Positions 22,568 through 30,715 of a stretch of DNA of 61,201 bases are shown piece after piece. Each line of letters starts with the position of its first letter. Position 1 is the first letter of the stretch. The notes under the pieces are model-generated. The model was not told where the DNA came from, searched no databases, and saw nothing but the letters and a program-made list of their open reading frames with translations. The position numbers and the translations under genes were made by a program. Origin of the DNA: a virus; IMG/VR virus record IMGVR_UViG_3300042691_020681, positions 1-61,201 of that record; one strand, 5' to 3'.

Positions 22568-24361
22568 ATGCCTTACCTCGGCAATGTCCCCAGTTCCTTT
22601 AATGTTGGAACGGATAACATCAATAATGATGCTATTACCACTGCAAAGATTGCAGATGGTGCGATCCTCAATGCCGACGTAAATGCAGCCGCTGCAATTG
22701 CCGGCACAAAGATCAGTCCTGATTTTGGCAGTCAAAATATTCTTACTACTGGCACTACAACTGCTGCCAGTTTGATTCCTACCAGCAGTACAGCTCCAAC
22801 GAACGGGCTTTATTTACCTGCGGCAAACAGCGTAGCCATCAGCACTGGTGGGTCTGGCAGGTTATTCGTGGATGCGAATGGGAATGTTGGGGTTGGTACA
22901 AGTTCAATTTCTACTTTTGGCGGTTACACAACTCTTGAAATAAATAACGGGACAAACGGTGCAATCTTGGACCTGTCCCAAGCGGATGTAATGCGTGCGC
23001 GTTTTGTTGCTGTCAGTTCAAGCGCAACGATTGAAACCTCCGGATCTATTCCTTTCCTCCTAAGCCCTGGCGGGACAGAAAAACTCAGAGTGACCTCGGC
23101 AGGACTCGTAGGCATAGGGACTAGTTCGCCTAGCTCATTACTTCACGTCACAGGCGGTAGTGGTCAGCTTGTTGAGTTTGGTACTGGAAACTCTTTGCGT
23201 ATTGGTGGATTTGGAACCGGAAACTGCTATGTAAAAGGGAACGAGACCACTGTTTCTTTTGGTAACGTCAATGCAGGCAACACTGTATTTTTAACAGGAG
23301 ATACCGAACGCGTTCGCATCGATTCCTCAGGCCGCGTAGGGATTGGCACTACGAGCCCTAGCCTTCCTTTCCATCTCTACAATGCAAGTGCGGCTCTGGC
23401 TTATTTTGAAAGCACAAGCGCAAGTGGTCCGTATGTAATTTGGCGCTCTTCTGGGACAAGCATTGGTGACGTTGGCTCGGCTTTAGGCGTAAGTGGAGTT
23501 GGAAGTGCAACCGACTTTATGGTTGCATCTAGATCAGGTCCACTATTGCTTGGCTCGGGAAGCCAAGAACGCTGCAGGCTGGATACATCGGGACGCCTCC
23601 TAATTGGTACGTCTAGTGACATTAGCGGTGGTGAAACCAACCGAGTTATTCAGGGTGCGGCATCAACAGGCGCGTTTATCGCTCTGAGCAGAACCGATGC
23701 GACAATTACAAACAACGAGGTGCTGGCAGGCGTTGAATTTAGAGGCAACGGAAATCCCAGTGCCTCGATTTACGCTTGGGCTGATGCCGACCACGGAACG
23801 AATGACTACCCAGGGAGACTTGTGTTCTCCACTACGGCGGATGGGGCGAGTTCTCCGACGGAGCGGATGAGGATTCACAACGGCGGTTGTGTCAGTGTGG
23901 CTAATGGTCTTGTTATTGGCAGCTTAGGAGCAGTTACCAATTCACTAAATATTTCCGGAAGCGTAATTGCAAGTGGTGCCGGCAACTCCACCCTTAAATG
24001 GAACACATCAAGCGGTACAGTTACTTACGATACTTCGAGTCGGCTTGTAAAAAATCAAATTGTTAACTGCCCCTATGGAATCAGTGAAATTAAAAAACTG
24101 CAACCTCGCAAATACTTCCGCACCGATGACCAGCGGGAGGAAATTGGTTTCATTGCCGATGAGATGGTTCAGGTCATGCCTGAGTTTGTTCCTATTGGTC
24201 CAAAGTCAGTCATCACCAAGAATGAAGAAGACACTGAACAAATCCCTATTGGTGTTAATTACGAAAAGCTAACTGCTGTGCTGACGGCTGCACTGCAGGA
24301 AGCCATCGGTGAGATTGAAAAACTCAAGGCACGAGTTGTTGCACTTGAGTCAAAGCCGTAA
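22568..24361 (+). CDS. tail fibre with S74 intramolecular chaperone domain
   Basis: A 597-residue protein. Residues 1-60 form an adaptor start with AAAAIAGTKISPDFG. Residues 80-480 hold repeated beta units of the type LHVTGGSGQ / RVRIDSSGRVGIGTTSP. Residues 495-597 are a Peptidase_S74-type chaperone: TSSRLVKNQI holds the Ser/Lys catalytic pair, followed by IGFIADEMVQVMPEFV and a helical coiled end. S74 domains trimerise the fibre and cut themselves off. The dyad context differs from the usual S-D-x-R-L-K, as the Asp is replaced by Ser. Residues 100-180 closely match the paralogue at 26049. Confidence 0.85.
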   Translation: MPYLGNVPSSFNVGTDNINNDAITTAKIADGAILNADVNAAAAIAGTKISPDFGSQNILTTGTTTAASLIPTSSTAPTNGLYLPAANSVAISTGGSGRLFVDANGNVGVGTSSISTFGGYTTLEINNGTNGAILDLSQADVMRARFVAVSSSATIETSGSIPFLLSPGGTEKLRVTSAGLVGIGTSSPSSLLHVTGGSGQLVEFGTGNSLRIGGFGTGNCYVKGNETTVSFGNVNAGNTVFLTGDTERVRIDSSGRVGIGTTSPSLPFHLYNASAALAYFESTSASGPYVIWRSSGTSIGDVGSALGVSGVGSATDFMVASRSGPLLLGSGSQERCRLDTSGRLLIGTSSDISGGETNRVIQGAASTGAFIALSRTDATITNNEVLAGVEFRGNGNPSASIYAWADADHGTNDYPGRLVFSTTADGASSPTERMRIHNGGCVSVANGLVIGSLGAVTNSLNISGSVIASGAGNSTLKWNTSSGTVTYDTSSRLVKNQIVNCPYGISEIKKLQPRKYFRTDDQREEIGFIADEMVQVMPEFVPIGPKSVITKNEEDTEQIPIGVNYEKLTAVLTAALQEAIGEIEKLKARVVALESKP

Positions 24362-24433
24362 GTCCCCTTCACTAATAACTCCTGGTAAACTAAAGAAAAT
24401 GGAACGGCACTAGCAATGTTTATATCATGTGGG

Positions 24434-24474
24434 CAATAACTTATCAAACGCAATAACTTATCAAACGGTATAAT
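24434..24474 (+). promoter_or_regulatory. tandem 17-bp direct repeat ending in TATAAT
   Basis: CAATAACTTATCAAACG occurs twice without a gap (24434-24450, 24451-24467), and G-TATAAT follows (24469-24474). This is the arrangement of activator or repressor sites next to a -10 box. It lies in a 156-base gap before the gene at 24518 and holds no gene. Confidence 0.6.
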
Positions 24475-24517
24475 TAAAACGTAGGCCCAAACCCGTCTAA
24501 TCCGGAGGATTACCCTA

Positions 24518-24769
24518 ATGGCTTTCATTGAACGCGTTGAGCACAAGCTCGAAATTATTCCGCCCTGGTCCATTATTCAGTGCCGGGACGCAAACATCGT
24601 CGAAAAAGATGGTGTTGAAGTAGGTCGCTCCTACCACCGCAGCTGCTACTGCCCTGGTGATGACCTCACTGATGCATGCCAAGAAGTGAAAGATGTAGCT
24701 GGCGCTCTCTGGAATCAGCAGCTCATTGATGATTACAAGGCTTATATTGAAAATCAGGCGTTAAACTAA
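24518..24769 (+). CDS. small cyanophage-type protein next to fibres
   Basis: An 83-residue protein with a strong GGAGG ribosome site (13 bases upstream). It has a SYHRSCYCPGDDLTDACQEV centre and an aromatic C-terminal helix. Similar short proteins accompany cyanophage fibre genes; the role is unknown. Its promoter is preceded by a tandem repeat, so its expression may be regulated. Confidence 0.6.
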   Translation: MAFIERVEHKLEIIPPWSIIQCRDANIVEKDGVEVGRSYHRSCYCPGDDLTDACQEVKDVAGALWNQQLIDDYKAYIENQALN

Positions 24770-24784
24770 AAAAGGTTATCTACA

Positions 24785-25123
24785 ATGACCGTTACTGCTG
24801 AATGGCATATCGCCGCTCTTGAAACTGCTCCCTCTGAAGACGGGCTGACCGATGTCGTCAAAATCGGTCACTGGACTGCTACCGCCACTGAAGTAGACGG
24901 TGCCAACACCTATACCGCCAGCTGCTACGGATCTGTTGGTTTTGGTACCCCAGATCCTGATGCCTTCGTGGATTACCCCAACATCACCGAAGCAGAAGCT
25001 ATCGAATGGGTGAAGGAAACCCTTGGTACTGAGCAAGTGACTGCTATTGGCCAGAATCTCCTGGATCAAATTGAGAACCAGAAGAATCCTCCTATCGTGA
25101 CATTACCGCTTCCTTGGGCCTGA
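24785..25123 (+). CDS. small cyanophage-type virion protein
   Basis: A 112-residue, Thr/Ala/Trp-rich protein with an N-terminal beta domain (TAEWHIAALET, VVKIGHWTATATE) and a helical segment ending in a PPIVTLPLPW motif. The pattern is common to small cyanophage proteins of unknown function near fibre genes. ATG 24785 is 15 bases after the previous stop. Confidence 0.6.
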   Translation: MTVTAEWHIAALETAPSEDGLTDVVKIGHWTATATEVDGANTYTASCYGSVGFGTPDPDAFVDYPNITEAEAIEWVKETLGTEQVTAIGQNLLDQIENQKNPPIVTLPLPWA

Positions 25124-25132
25124 TCATTAATC

Positions 25133-25138
25133 TATAAT
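25133..25138 (+). promoter_or_regulatory. TATAAT -10-like element
   Basis: A perfect TATAAT lies 23 bases before ATG 25161, between two small fibre-region genes. Confidence 0.4.
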
Positions 25139-25160
25139 CGAACCAGTCTATTCATTGATC

Positions 25161-25337
25161 ATGGCCTCGATTCAAGAGAAGATTGATTCCCTCTACAAGG
25201 AACTGGAGGAAGTTGTGGAACAACACAACCAAGCCCTTCAGGTTCAGAATGCAGCCAAGGAGAAAGCAATTTCTCTTCAAGGTGCTATTAACGCACTGAA
25301 AGAACTGCAGGAAGAAGAAACTCCTGAGGCTGAATGA
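25161..25337 (+). CDS. small coiled-coil protein
   Basis: A 58-residue acidic protein made of one long helix with heptad-like Leu/Val/Ile positions (IDSLYKELEEVVEQ), ending in a Glu-rich tail. ATG 25161 is preferred to the in-frame TTG 25155. It may be a small fibre or chaperone protein; no family known. Confidence 0.6.
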   Translation: MASIQEKIDSLYKELEEVVEQHNQALQVQNAAKEKAISLQGAINALKELQEEETPEAE

Positions 25338-25371
25338 TTTAAAATAAAAAAAGCATGTAACGGGCTAGGCG

Positions 25372-26037
25372 TTGGCGTACATTGGACAACAACCGGTAGT
25401 TGGTCGTTACATTAAAATCGACCAAATTTCTGGTGGTTTTAATGGGACCGCCAGTGGTTTTACCCTGGCTGCTGGCGGACAAGGTGTTTTACCTGGTACC
25501 GCACGCAACTTAATGTTGTCCTTGGGTGGTGTCATCCAGGAACCAGAGGTTGATTTCACGGTCTCTGGTTCTGGCATCACCTTCACAACGCCGCCCGTTT
25601 CTGGTACTACCTTCTTCTGTGTCGTCTTTGGCGACATGCAGGCCATCGGTCAGCCCAGTGATGGCACCGTTATTCCTGCTTCTATTGCTGCCAGTGGGAT
25701 CTTCACATTCCCTGATAGCGTCAACGTCAACGGCTCTGGTTTCCTCAAAGTACCAGTTGGTACCAGTGCCCAGCGTCCATCACCAGGTGTAACCGGCTAC
25801 GTCCGCTACAACACCACCAATCTTCAATACGAAGGCTACGGTCAAGGCACCTGGAGTCAGCTCGGCGGTGGCGCCACTGGTTCAGGCGGTGACCGTGTTT
25901 TTATTGAAACCAATCAAACCGTCACAACCTCCTACACACTCAGTAGTGGGTACAACGCCATTACGGCAACACCGCTCACGGTGGCCTCTGGTGTCACGGT
26001 GACCGTGCCCTCTGGGGCTGCATGGGTTCTTGTTTGA
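25372..26037 (+). CDS. tail fibre / adhesion-type virion protein
   Basis: A 221-residue protein starting at TTG 25372 (LAYIGQQP read as M). The first 100 residues form an immunoglobulin- or jelly-roll-like beta domain with an FFCVVFGDMQAIGQ centre, seen in many cyanophage fibre proteins. Residues 125-165 (TSAQRPSPGVTGYVRYNTT ... GTWSQLGG) match a short module found at the end of many phage fibres. A TAAAAT box precedes it (25340-25345). Confidence 0.7.
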   Translation: MAYIGQQPVVGRYIKIDQISGGFNGTASGFTLAAGGQGVLPGTARNLMLSLGGVIQEPEVDFTVSGSGITFTTPPVSGTTFFCVVFGDMQAIGQPSDGTVIPASIAASGIFTFPDSVNVNGSGFLKVPVGTSAQRPSPGVTGYVRYNTTNLQYEGYGQGTWSQLGGGATGSGGDRVFIETNQTVTTSYTLSSGYNAITATPLTVASGVTVTVPSGAAWVLV

Positions 26038-26048
26038 GGTACTAAAAG

Positions 26049-26879
26049 ATGTCTATTACAATCAATGGTTCTACTGGTATCTCAGGTGTTGATGGAGATG
26101 CAACCACACCTGCAATCCGTGGTGCTGATAGTGATACCGGCATTAGTTTTGGTACTAATGAAGTAAAGATTAATACAAATGGAAGTGGAAGGGTAACAGT
26201 TGATGCGAATGGAAATGTTGGTATTGGTACAAGTTCAATTTCAACTTTTGGTGGTTATACAACGCTAGAAATAAACAACGGTACAAACGGAGCGATTCTT
26301 GATTTATCTCAAGGTGATGTGATGCGTGGCCGATTTGTGGCCGTGTCTTCAAGTGCAACCATTGAAACTTCAGGTTCTATACCAATTCTTTTCAGTCCAG
26401 GTGGTTCAGAACGTGCAAGAGTAACAACCAATGGTCTTACTTTTAACGGAGACACAGCTGCAGCTAATGCGTTAGATGATTATGAAGAAGGTACTTGGAC
26501 AGTTACTGTACTAGGAACTATTTCAAATCCAACGGTAAACATTGGTTATCAAATGAATCGCTACGTAAAAGTAGGAGGAGTGGTTCATTTTTATTCAAAT
26601 TTCCAAGGCACTATGAGTGGTGGATCCGGTGCTTTTTACATAGCAGGGTTACCATATACACCACAAAATACCAATTGGATGCCAGTTGCTTTGGCTTATA
26701 CAAATGTAAATGGAACTGCCGCGCCATGTGCCGCTATGGTTCAAGCAAATACACAAACTGTATATTTCTGGACAGCTAGTGGCGCCGATGCAAGAAGCAA
26801 TGTCAACACGCAAGTATCAATTGCGAATATTGGAACTTATTTTGATATTTACATTGGAGGTTCTTACATGACCTTCTGA
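26049..26879 (+). CDS. tail fibre paralogue (module-shuffled)
   Basis: A 276-residue protein. Residues 1-45 form an adaptor; residues 46-130 repeat the fibre unit (VDANGNVGIGTSSISTFGG...ILDLSQGDVMRG) also present in the S74 fibre at 22568. A joint with TFNGDTAAANALDDYEEGTW (about residues 133-155) follows, shared with the next two genes. Residues 156-276 are a unique beta domain, likely a receptor-binding tip. There is no S74 domain. Base composition is lower in G+C than the capsid genes, suggesting a different origin. Confidence 0.75.
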   Translation: MSITINGSTGISGVDGDATTPAIRGADSDTGISFGTNEVKINTNGSGRVTVDANGNVGIGTSSISTFGGYTTLEINNGTNGAILDLSQGDVMRGRFVAVSSSATIETSGSIPILFSPGGSERARVTTNGLTFNGDTAAANALDDYEEGTWTVTVLGTISNPTVNIGYQMNRYVKVGGVVHFYSNFQGTMSGGSGAFYIAGLPYTPQNTNWMPVALAYTNVNGTAAPCAAMVQANTQTVYFWTASGADARSNVNTQVSIANIGTYFDIYIGGSYMTF

Positions 26880-26883
26880 TGAA

Positions 26884-26905
26884 AGCCCGCAATGGCTTAA
26901 AACTA
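26884..26905 (+). repeat. 22-bp leader repeat, copy 1
   Basis: A 22-bp element starting AGCCCGCAATGG lies 55 bases before ATG 26939. An identical copy is at 27832-27853, also 55 bases before its gene. It can fold as a small AAGCC/GGCTT stem. Confidence 0.7.
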
Positions 26906-26938
26906 TGACTGCCATGTTTAACCGTTTATGATAAGCAC

Positions 26939-27826
26939 ATGAGCAAACTACGACTCACAGGAGATACTTCTGGTTACATTGAGATCCAGGCACCGGATGC
27001 TGCTGGGTCTAATACCCTTGTGCTTCCCACTAGCAATGGCAGTGCTAATCAGTTCTTGCGGAATGGCAGTACCGCTGGAACTCTTCAGTACTCTTCCGTT
27101 ATAGAAGATAGCAGTGGCAATATTGGCGTTGGTATTTCTACCCCAGCAGACGGATCTAAACTACACGTACAAGGAGGCGGTGGATTACTAGTAAGACGAA
27201 CTTCTGGCACTTCTATAGCAAGATTTGGGAACACCGGAAGCGCAACACCAAACATAACAATTTTTGGTTCATCCACTACAAACGAGCCATATATTGGTTG
27301 TAGTGGAGATGCTTTAACTTTTGGTACTAGTAATACAGAAAGGCTTCGTGTTCTCTCCGGTGGCGGTCTTACCTTTAATGGCGATACAGCTACGGCTAAT
27401 GCATTGGATGATTATGAACAAGGTACTTGGACTCCAGGTTTAACGTTTGGAGGTGGATCAACCGGCATTACTTATAGCGTACGAGAAGCATCATATGTCC
27501 GAGTAGGTAAATTTGTAACTTGTTATGGTTTGTTAGTTTTAACAAGCAACGGTAGCGTAACGGGAGGTGCAAGTTTAACGGGACTTCCTTTTACCGTAGG
27601 AAATAATTTACCAAACACAGGTTTAGAAGGTGGCGGCCTATTTACATATCAATTTGGGACTGGTGGTACTTTTTATGGGCCAATGACTATTTTGCCTCAA
27701 GAAACAACAACAACCGCAGCTATTTACAGAGCAGGCAATACATCTGGAGTTATGGCAGGAGCAGACGACACAAATATTGGCGATTCTTTTGATAGCAGAT
27801 TTACATTTACTTATATTTCTGTATAA
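26939..27826 (+). CDS. tail fibre paralogue (module-shuffled)
   Basis: A 295-residue protein with the adaptor KLRLTGDTSGYIEIQAPDAA at the start, one fibre unit, the shared joint (TFNGDTATANALDDYEQGTW around residue 150) and a unique Gly/Thr-rich beta tip. It is preceded by the 22-bp leader repeat and its stop overlaps a TATAAT box. It likely contributes a different receptor specificity. No chaperone domain is present. Confidence 0.75.
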   Translation: MSKLRLTGDTSGYIEIQAPDAAGSNTLVLPTSNGSANQFLRNGSTAGTLQYSSVIEDSSGNIGVGISTPADGSKLHVQGGGGLLVRRTSGTSIARFGNTGSATPNITIFGSSTTNEPYIGCSGDALTFGTSNTERLRVLSGGGLTFNGDTATANALDDYEQGTWTPGLTFGGGSTGITYSVREASYVRVGKFVTCYGLLVLTSNGSVTGGASLTGLPFTVGNNLPNTGLEGGGLFTYQFGTGGTFYGPMTILPQETTTTAAIYRAGNTSGVMAGADDTNIGDSFDSRFTFTYISV

Positions 27827-27831
27827 TAAAT

Positions 27832-27853
27832 AGCCCGCAATGGCTTAAAACTA
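27832..27853 (+). repeat. 22-bp leader repeat, copy 2
   Basis: An identical copy of the 22-bp element (see 26884), again 55 bases ahead of a fibre start codon (ATG 27887). Confidence 0.7.
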
Positions 27854-27886
27854 CGGCCTAATTACACCATTAGCTCGTAGTAGTCC

Positions 27887-28639
27887 ATGAGCACGCTGAA
27901 CGTAACAAACTTAAAGAACGAAGCAAGTGCCAGTAATAATGTCACGCTGGACTCGAATGGGCGCGTTGGTGTAGGTATTGCACCTAACACATCTCTTCAT
28001 GTAAAAGGAAATATAACTGTTGAGAATACAACAAATGCTCCTTTTATTAGTTTTGTTGAATCAGGGGATAACACAGATGAAAAAGCAAGAATTCAAATGG
28101 ATCAAATCAGCGGTACTGCTGGCCAGCTGATTTTCTACACAGAAAATGGAGGAACAATAGGAGAGCGTTTACGTATCCAGTCAGCAGGTGGTATTTCTTT
28201 TAATGGTGATACAGCTGCAGCTAATGCACTGGATGACTATGAAAAAGGAACTTGGACGCCTGCATTTGTTAATGCAACTTCTCCTTCTTATTCCTCTACT
28301 TATACCGATGGTTGGTATATCAAGATTGGGGATTTTGTTATGGCAGGAGGCGTTATAACAACAAATAGTTTTACAAATACTTCAGCTCAAATGCAAATTA
28401 CCCTACCTTTTCAAGTAGGCAACAACAACAGAGAATATGGCCCTGTTAATCTTTTTCCAGAATTTGGAAACAATTACAGTCCAGGTGAAATAATGGCACT
28501 TCTTGCTCCAGGGACAAGTCGTATGCAGTTTTATAAAATGAGTGCAAGTACGTCAGCTAACTATGTTGAATTCCAATATGTTGATGTTGAGGATGTTGGT
28601 TATCGAATTAGGTGGACCGCAGTTTACGGAACAGATTAA
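27887..28639 (+). CDS. tail fibre paralogue (module-shuffled)
   Basis: A 250-residue protein with a short adaptor (MSTLNVTNLKNEASASNN), one fibre unit (NGRVGVGIAPNTSLHVKGN), the shared joint (SFNGDTAAANALDDYEKGTW) and a unique C-terminal beta domain. It is the third of a set of paralogues with different tips, and the gene after it is a lysin two bases away. Confidence 0.75.
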   Translation: MSTLNVTNLKNEASASNNVTLDSNGRVGVGIAPNTSLHVKGNITVENTTNAPFISFVESGDNTDEKARIQMDQISGTAGQLIFYTENGGTIGERLRIQSAGGISFNGDTAAANALDDYEKGTWTPAFVNATSPSYSSTYTDGWYIKIGDFVMAGGVITTNSFTNTSAQMQITLPFQVGNNNREYGPVNLFPEFGNNYSPGEIMALLAPGTSRMQFYKMSASTSANYVEFQYVDVEDVGYRIRWTAVYGTD

Positions 28640-28641
28640 CA

Positions 28642-29763
28642 ATGACCATCAAACTTACTGACGCTGCTACATTTTTTAAACAGGAGAAGCATCAGATTGA
28701 TGCCTGGAACTGGTTGCAGTCTCAGCTAAGTACTGAAACGTTAGTTGAGTTTGGTAATAAGTACCGCACTAAACCTGTCGAGAAAGATGAATACGCAAAC
28801 ACCTGGGATGGTGTGTACGCAGCTGCCAAGAAAGCTGGTGCCAAATTCCCAGAATGTGTTGCAGCGCAATGGTTTTTAGAAAGTGCCCAGGGGAAACACA
28901 CTTCGTGCACTCATAACTACTTCGGTATCAAATCAAAAGATGGCGAAGGTTGTTACGTCACCACCAAGGAATTTATTGGCGGTAAAGAAGTAGAGATTAA
29001 GGATTGGTTTAAGAAGTTTGGCAGCCTGTACGAATGCGTTGATTACCTGGTTGGCAGGTGGTACAAAGATTTCAATGGATACAAAGGTGTTAACCGTGCA
29101 GCAACCAGGAATGAATGTGCTCAACTTCTGAAAGAAGAAGGTTACGCTACAGACCCCGGATATGTAACCAAATTAATTCAGATTATGGATCGGGAAGCAT
29201 CTGTTCCTGATCCAGCTACACCAGATATCATCAAGGAAAAGATCCTATCTGTACCCTACGAATACCAGCTTGATAACAAATCTGGTACTGGTTACCGCGA
29301 GTGTTTTTCTTCAACTTGCGCCATGATAGCCCGCTATTACGGCAAGGTCAAAAATGACGATGAGTACAACGCTATCCGTGCCAAGTACGGTGACACCACA
29401 AATAAAAACGCACAGCTCGCAGCACTCAAAGCCCTGGGACTAACGGCCAAATTCATCACCAATGGCAATGCTGCTCTCCTTGAAAACGAGATCCGTAATG
29501 GCAGGCCGGTAGCTGTTGGTTGGTTACATAAGGGAACCGTCAGTTACCCGACTGGTGGTGGCCACTGGACCTGCTGCATTGGATTTACGCCAACCAGTTT
29601 TGTGTTCAATGATCCAAACGGGGAGGCTGACATGATCAACGGTGGCTACGTCAGTAATAACGCCGCCAAAGGGAAAGGTGTACAGTACAGCCGGAAGAAT
29701 TGGTTACGCCGATGGGAGTGCGACGGAAGCAACACAGGATGGGCGATCCTGATCAACAAGTGA
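28642..29763 (+). CDS. bifunctional lysin: GH73-type glucosaminidase plus C39-like peptidase
   Basis: A 373-residue protein (ATG 28642). Residues 55-185 match the FlgJ/GH73 glucosaminidase domain: AAQWFLESAQGKHTS with Glu80, HNYFGIK, and an ECVDYLVGRWY helix. Residues 200-373 match C39-like cysteine peptidases: YRECFSSTCAMIARYYG with catalytic Cys221, His308 in GGGHW and Asp324 in FNDPNGE. Together these would cut both glycan and peptide bonds. It is the second lytic enzyme after the GH24 endolysin. No signal peptide is visible. It overlaps the gene at 29739. Confidence 0.8.
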   Translation: MTIKLTDAATFFKQEKHQIDAWNWLQSQLSTETLVEFGNKYRTKPVEKDEYANTWDGVYAAAKKAGAKFPECVAAQWFLESAQGKHTSCTHNYFGIKSKDGEGCYVTTKEFIGGKEVEIKDWFKKFGSLYECVDYLVGRWYKDFNGYKGVNRAATRNECAQLLKEEGYATDPGYVTKLIQIMDREASVPDPATPDIIKEKILSVPYEYQLDNKSGTGYRECFSSTCAMIARYYGKVKNDDEYNAIRAKYGDTTNKNAQLAALKALGLTAKFITNGNAALLENEIRNGRPVAVGWLHKGTVSYPTGGGHWTCCIGFTPTSFVFNDPNGEADMINGGYVSNNAAKGKGVQYSRKNWLRRWECDGSNTGWAILINK

Positions 29764-29921
29764 AAAAGTATAAAGAACCTTATATACGCGTCAATATCTG
29801 TTGGGAAGTAGGTGACGAAAGAAAATGCGTCACCCTAAATAAGAGTGACGCATATGCAACCCGTGAATGGGTAGAAAAACAAGGTGGATGTGTGTACTGG
29901 TTTCAGGCGTTGCCTGATTGA
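29739..29921 (+). CDS. small protein, unknown
   Basis: A 60-residue protein beginning ATG 29739 inside the lysin's end. It has IRVNICWEVGDERKCVTLNK and a CVYWFQALPD end. Overlap by 25 bases with the lysin indicates coupled expression. No family recognised. Confidence 0.55.
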   Translation: MGDPDQQVKKYKEPYIRVNICWEVGDERKCVTLNKSDAYATREWVEKQGGCVYWFQALPD

Positions 29922-30086
29922 TCAGCGTTGCTTGGCGCGACCAATCACCAGAGCACCAATCTCAATGATGCGGTAGAGCTTACGGACAACCTTGTCATCC
30001 TTAGGCGTTGGGGTCAGCGCAGTGATGGCAGAGCAGGCGGCATGAATAGCCAGAGCTACTTCCAAGTACTCATTCAGTTTGTGCAT
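29922..30086 (-). CDS. small helical protein, holin-like candidate
   Basis: A 54-residue protein with an Ala/Leu/Ile-rich start (NEYLEVALAIHAACSAIT), a TPTPKDD turn and a hydrophobic amphipathic end. An ACGGGAG ribosome site precedes ATG 30086. Similar small cyanophage proteins sit near lysins. It might be membrane-active (holin-like) but the hydrophobic stretch is marginal. Confidence 0.55.
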   Translation of the reverse strand: MHKLNEYLEVALAIHAACSAITALTPTPKDDKVVRKLYRIIEIGALVIGRAKQR

Positions 30087-30104
30087 GGGAATCTCCCGTT
30101 TCTT

Positions 30105-30605
30105 TTATTCTATGATCCTTGGTTTATAGATATAGAAAGATTTTGTACTGTGGTCAATATCACATAACAGTTCAGGATTATGGCGTTCAATCCACTTCAT
30201 CCAGATACGCATCTGCTTTTCTGCCTTGGCTGATTCGCAGTAAAACATAATCATGTCACCAGCTGGGATCTTCTCCAGCCAGACGTACACTTGACGCAAT
30301 GCAATAGCACTGGCCTGGGTACCACCAACACCAGTCAGCTGACGATCTAACTGCTGAACACGTTTCCTTTTAGTGCGGCGCACCAACCAATCGTTAATCT
30401 GTCGCCGGCTTTTGCCAGCGGCCAAACTGGCCATCCACACGTAACAGTTCCCAGTACGCAGCCATGGAATCAGCCTCGTCACAATGAGATGACCGTCTGC
30501 TGTTCTTGTGGTCGTCACCATTTTGTGACGGGTAATCCGTTTGCATTTCTTCTTTTTCTTCTTAAGTAATGAGGAAAATGTCTTTAGTTGTCGTAGATCC
30601 GACAC
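30105..30605 (-). CDS. basic protein, unknown
   Basis: A 166-residue Lys/Arg-rich protein (GTG 30605) with a Lys run near residue 16, a WLRTGNCYVWMASLAAGKSRR central motif and an RIWMKWIERH helix. It probably binds nucleic acid. No family recognised. It overlaps the 43-residue gene upstream by 22 bases. Confidence 0.55.
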   Translation of the reverse strand: MSDLRQLKTFSSLLKKKKKKCKRITRHKMVTTTRTADGHLIVTRLIPWLRTGNCYVWMASLAAGKSRRQINDWLVRRTKRKRVQQLDRQLTGVGGTQASAIALRQVYVWLEKIPAGDMIMFYCESAKAEKQMRIWMKWIERHNPELLCDIDHSTKSFYIYKPRIIE

Positions 30606-30715
30606 TGGATGGCACCAGGGTTTTCTTCACAATAGCGATTGAACTTTTCCGTCGGTGATGTGTAGATACACCGCTTAAAGAACTTGCAAACAAACCAGTT
30701 GTAAAAGCGCATCAT
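30584..30715 (-). CDS. 43-residue protein with NRYCEENP motif
   Basis: A 43-residue protein starting ATG 30715, which overlaps the stop of the virion-like gene (ATGA). It has a basic amphipathic start (FYNWFVCKFFKRC) and the end KFNRYCEENPGAIQCRIYD, a pattern seen in short cyanophage proteins. Role unknown. Confidence 0.6.
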   Translation of the reverse strand: MMRFYNWFVCKFFKRCIYTSPTEKFNRYCEENPGAIQCRIYDN

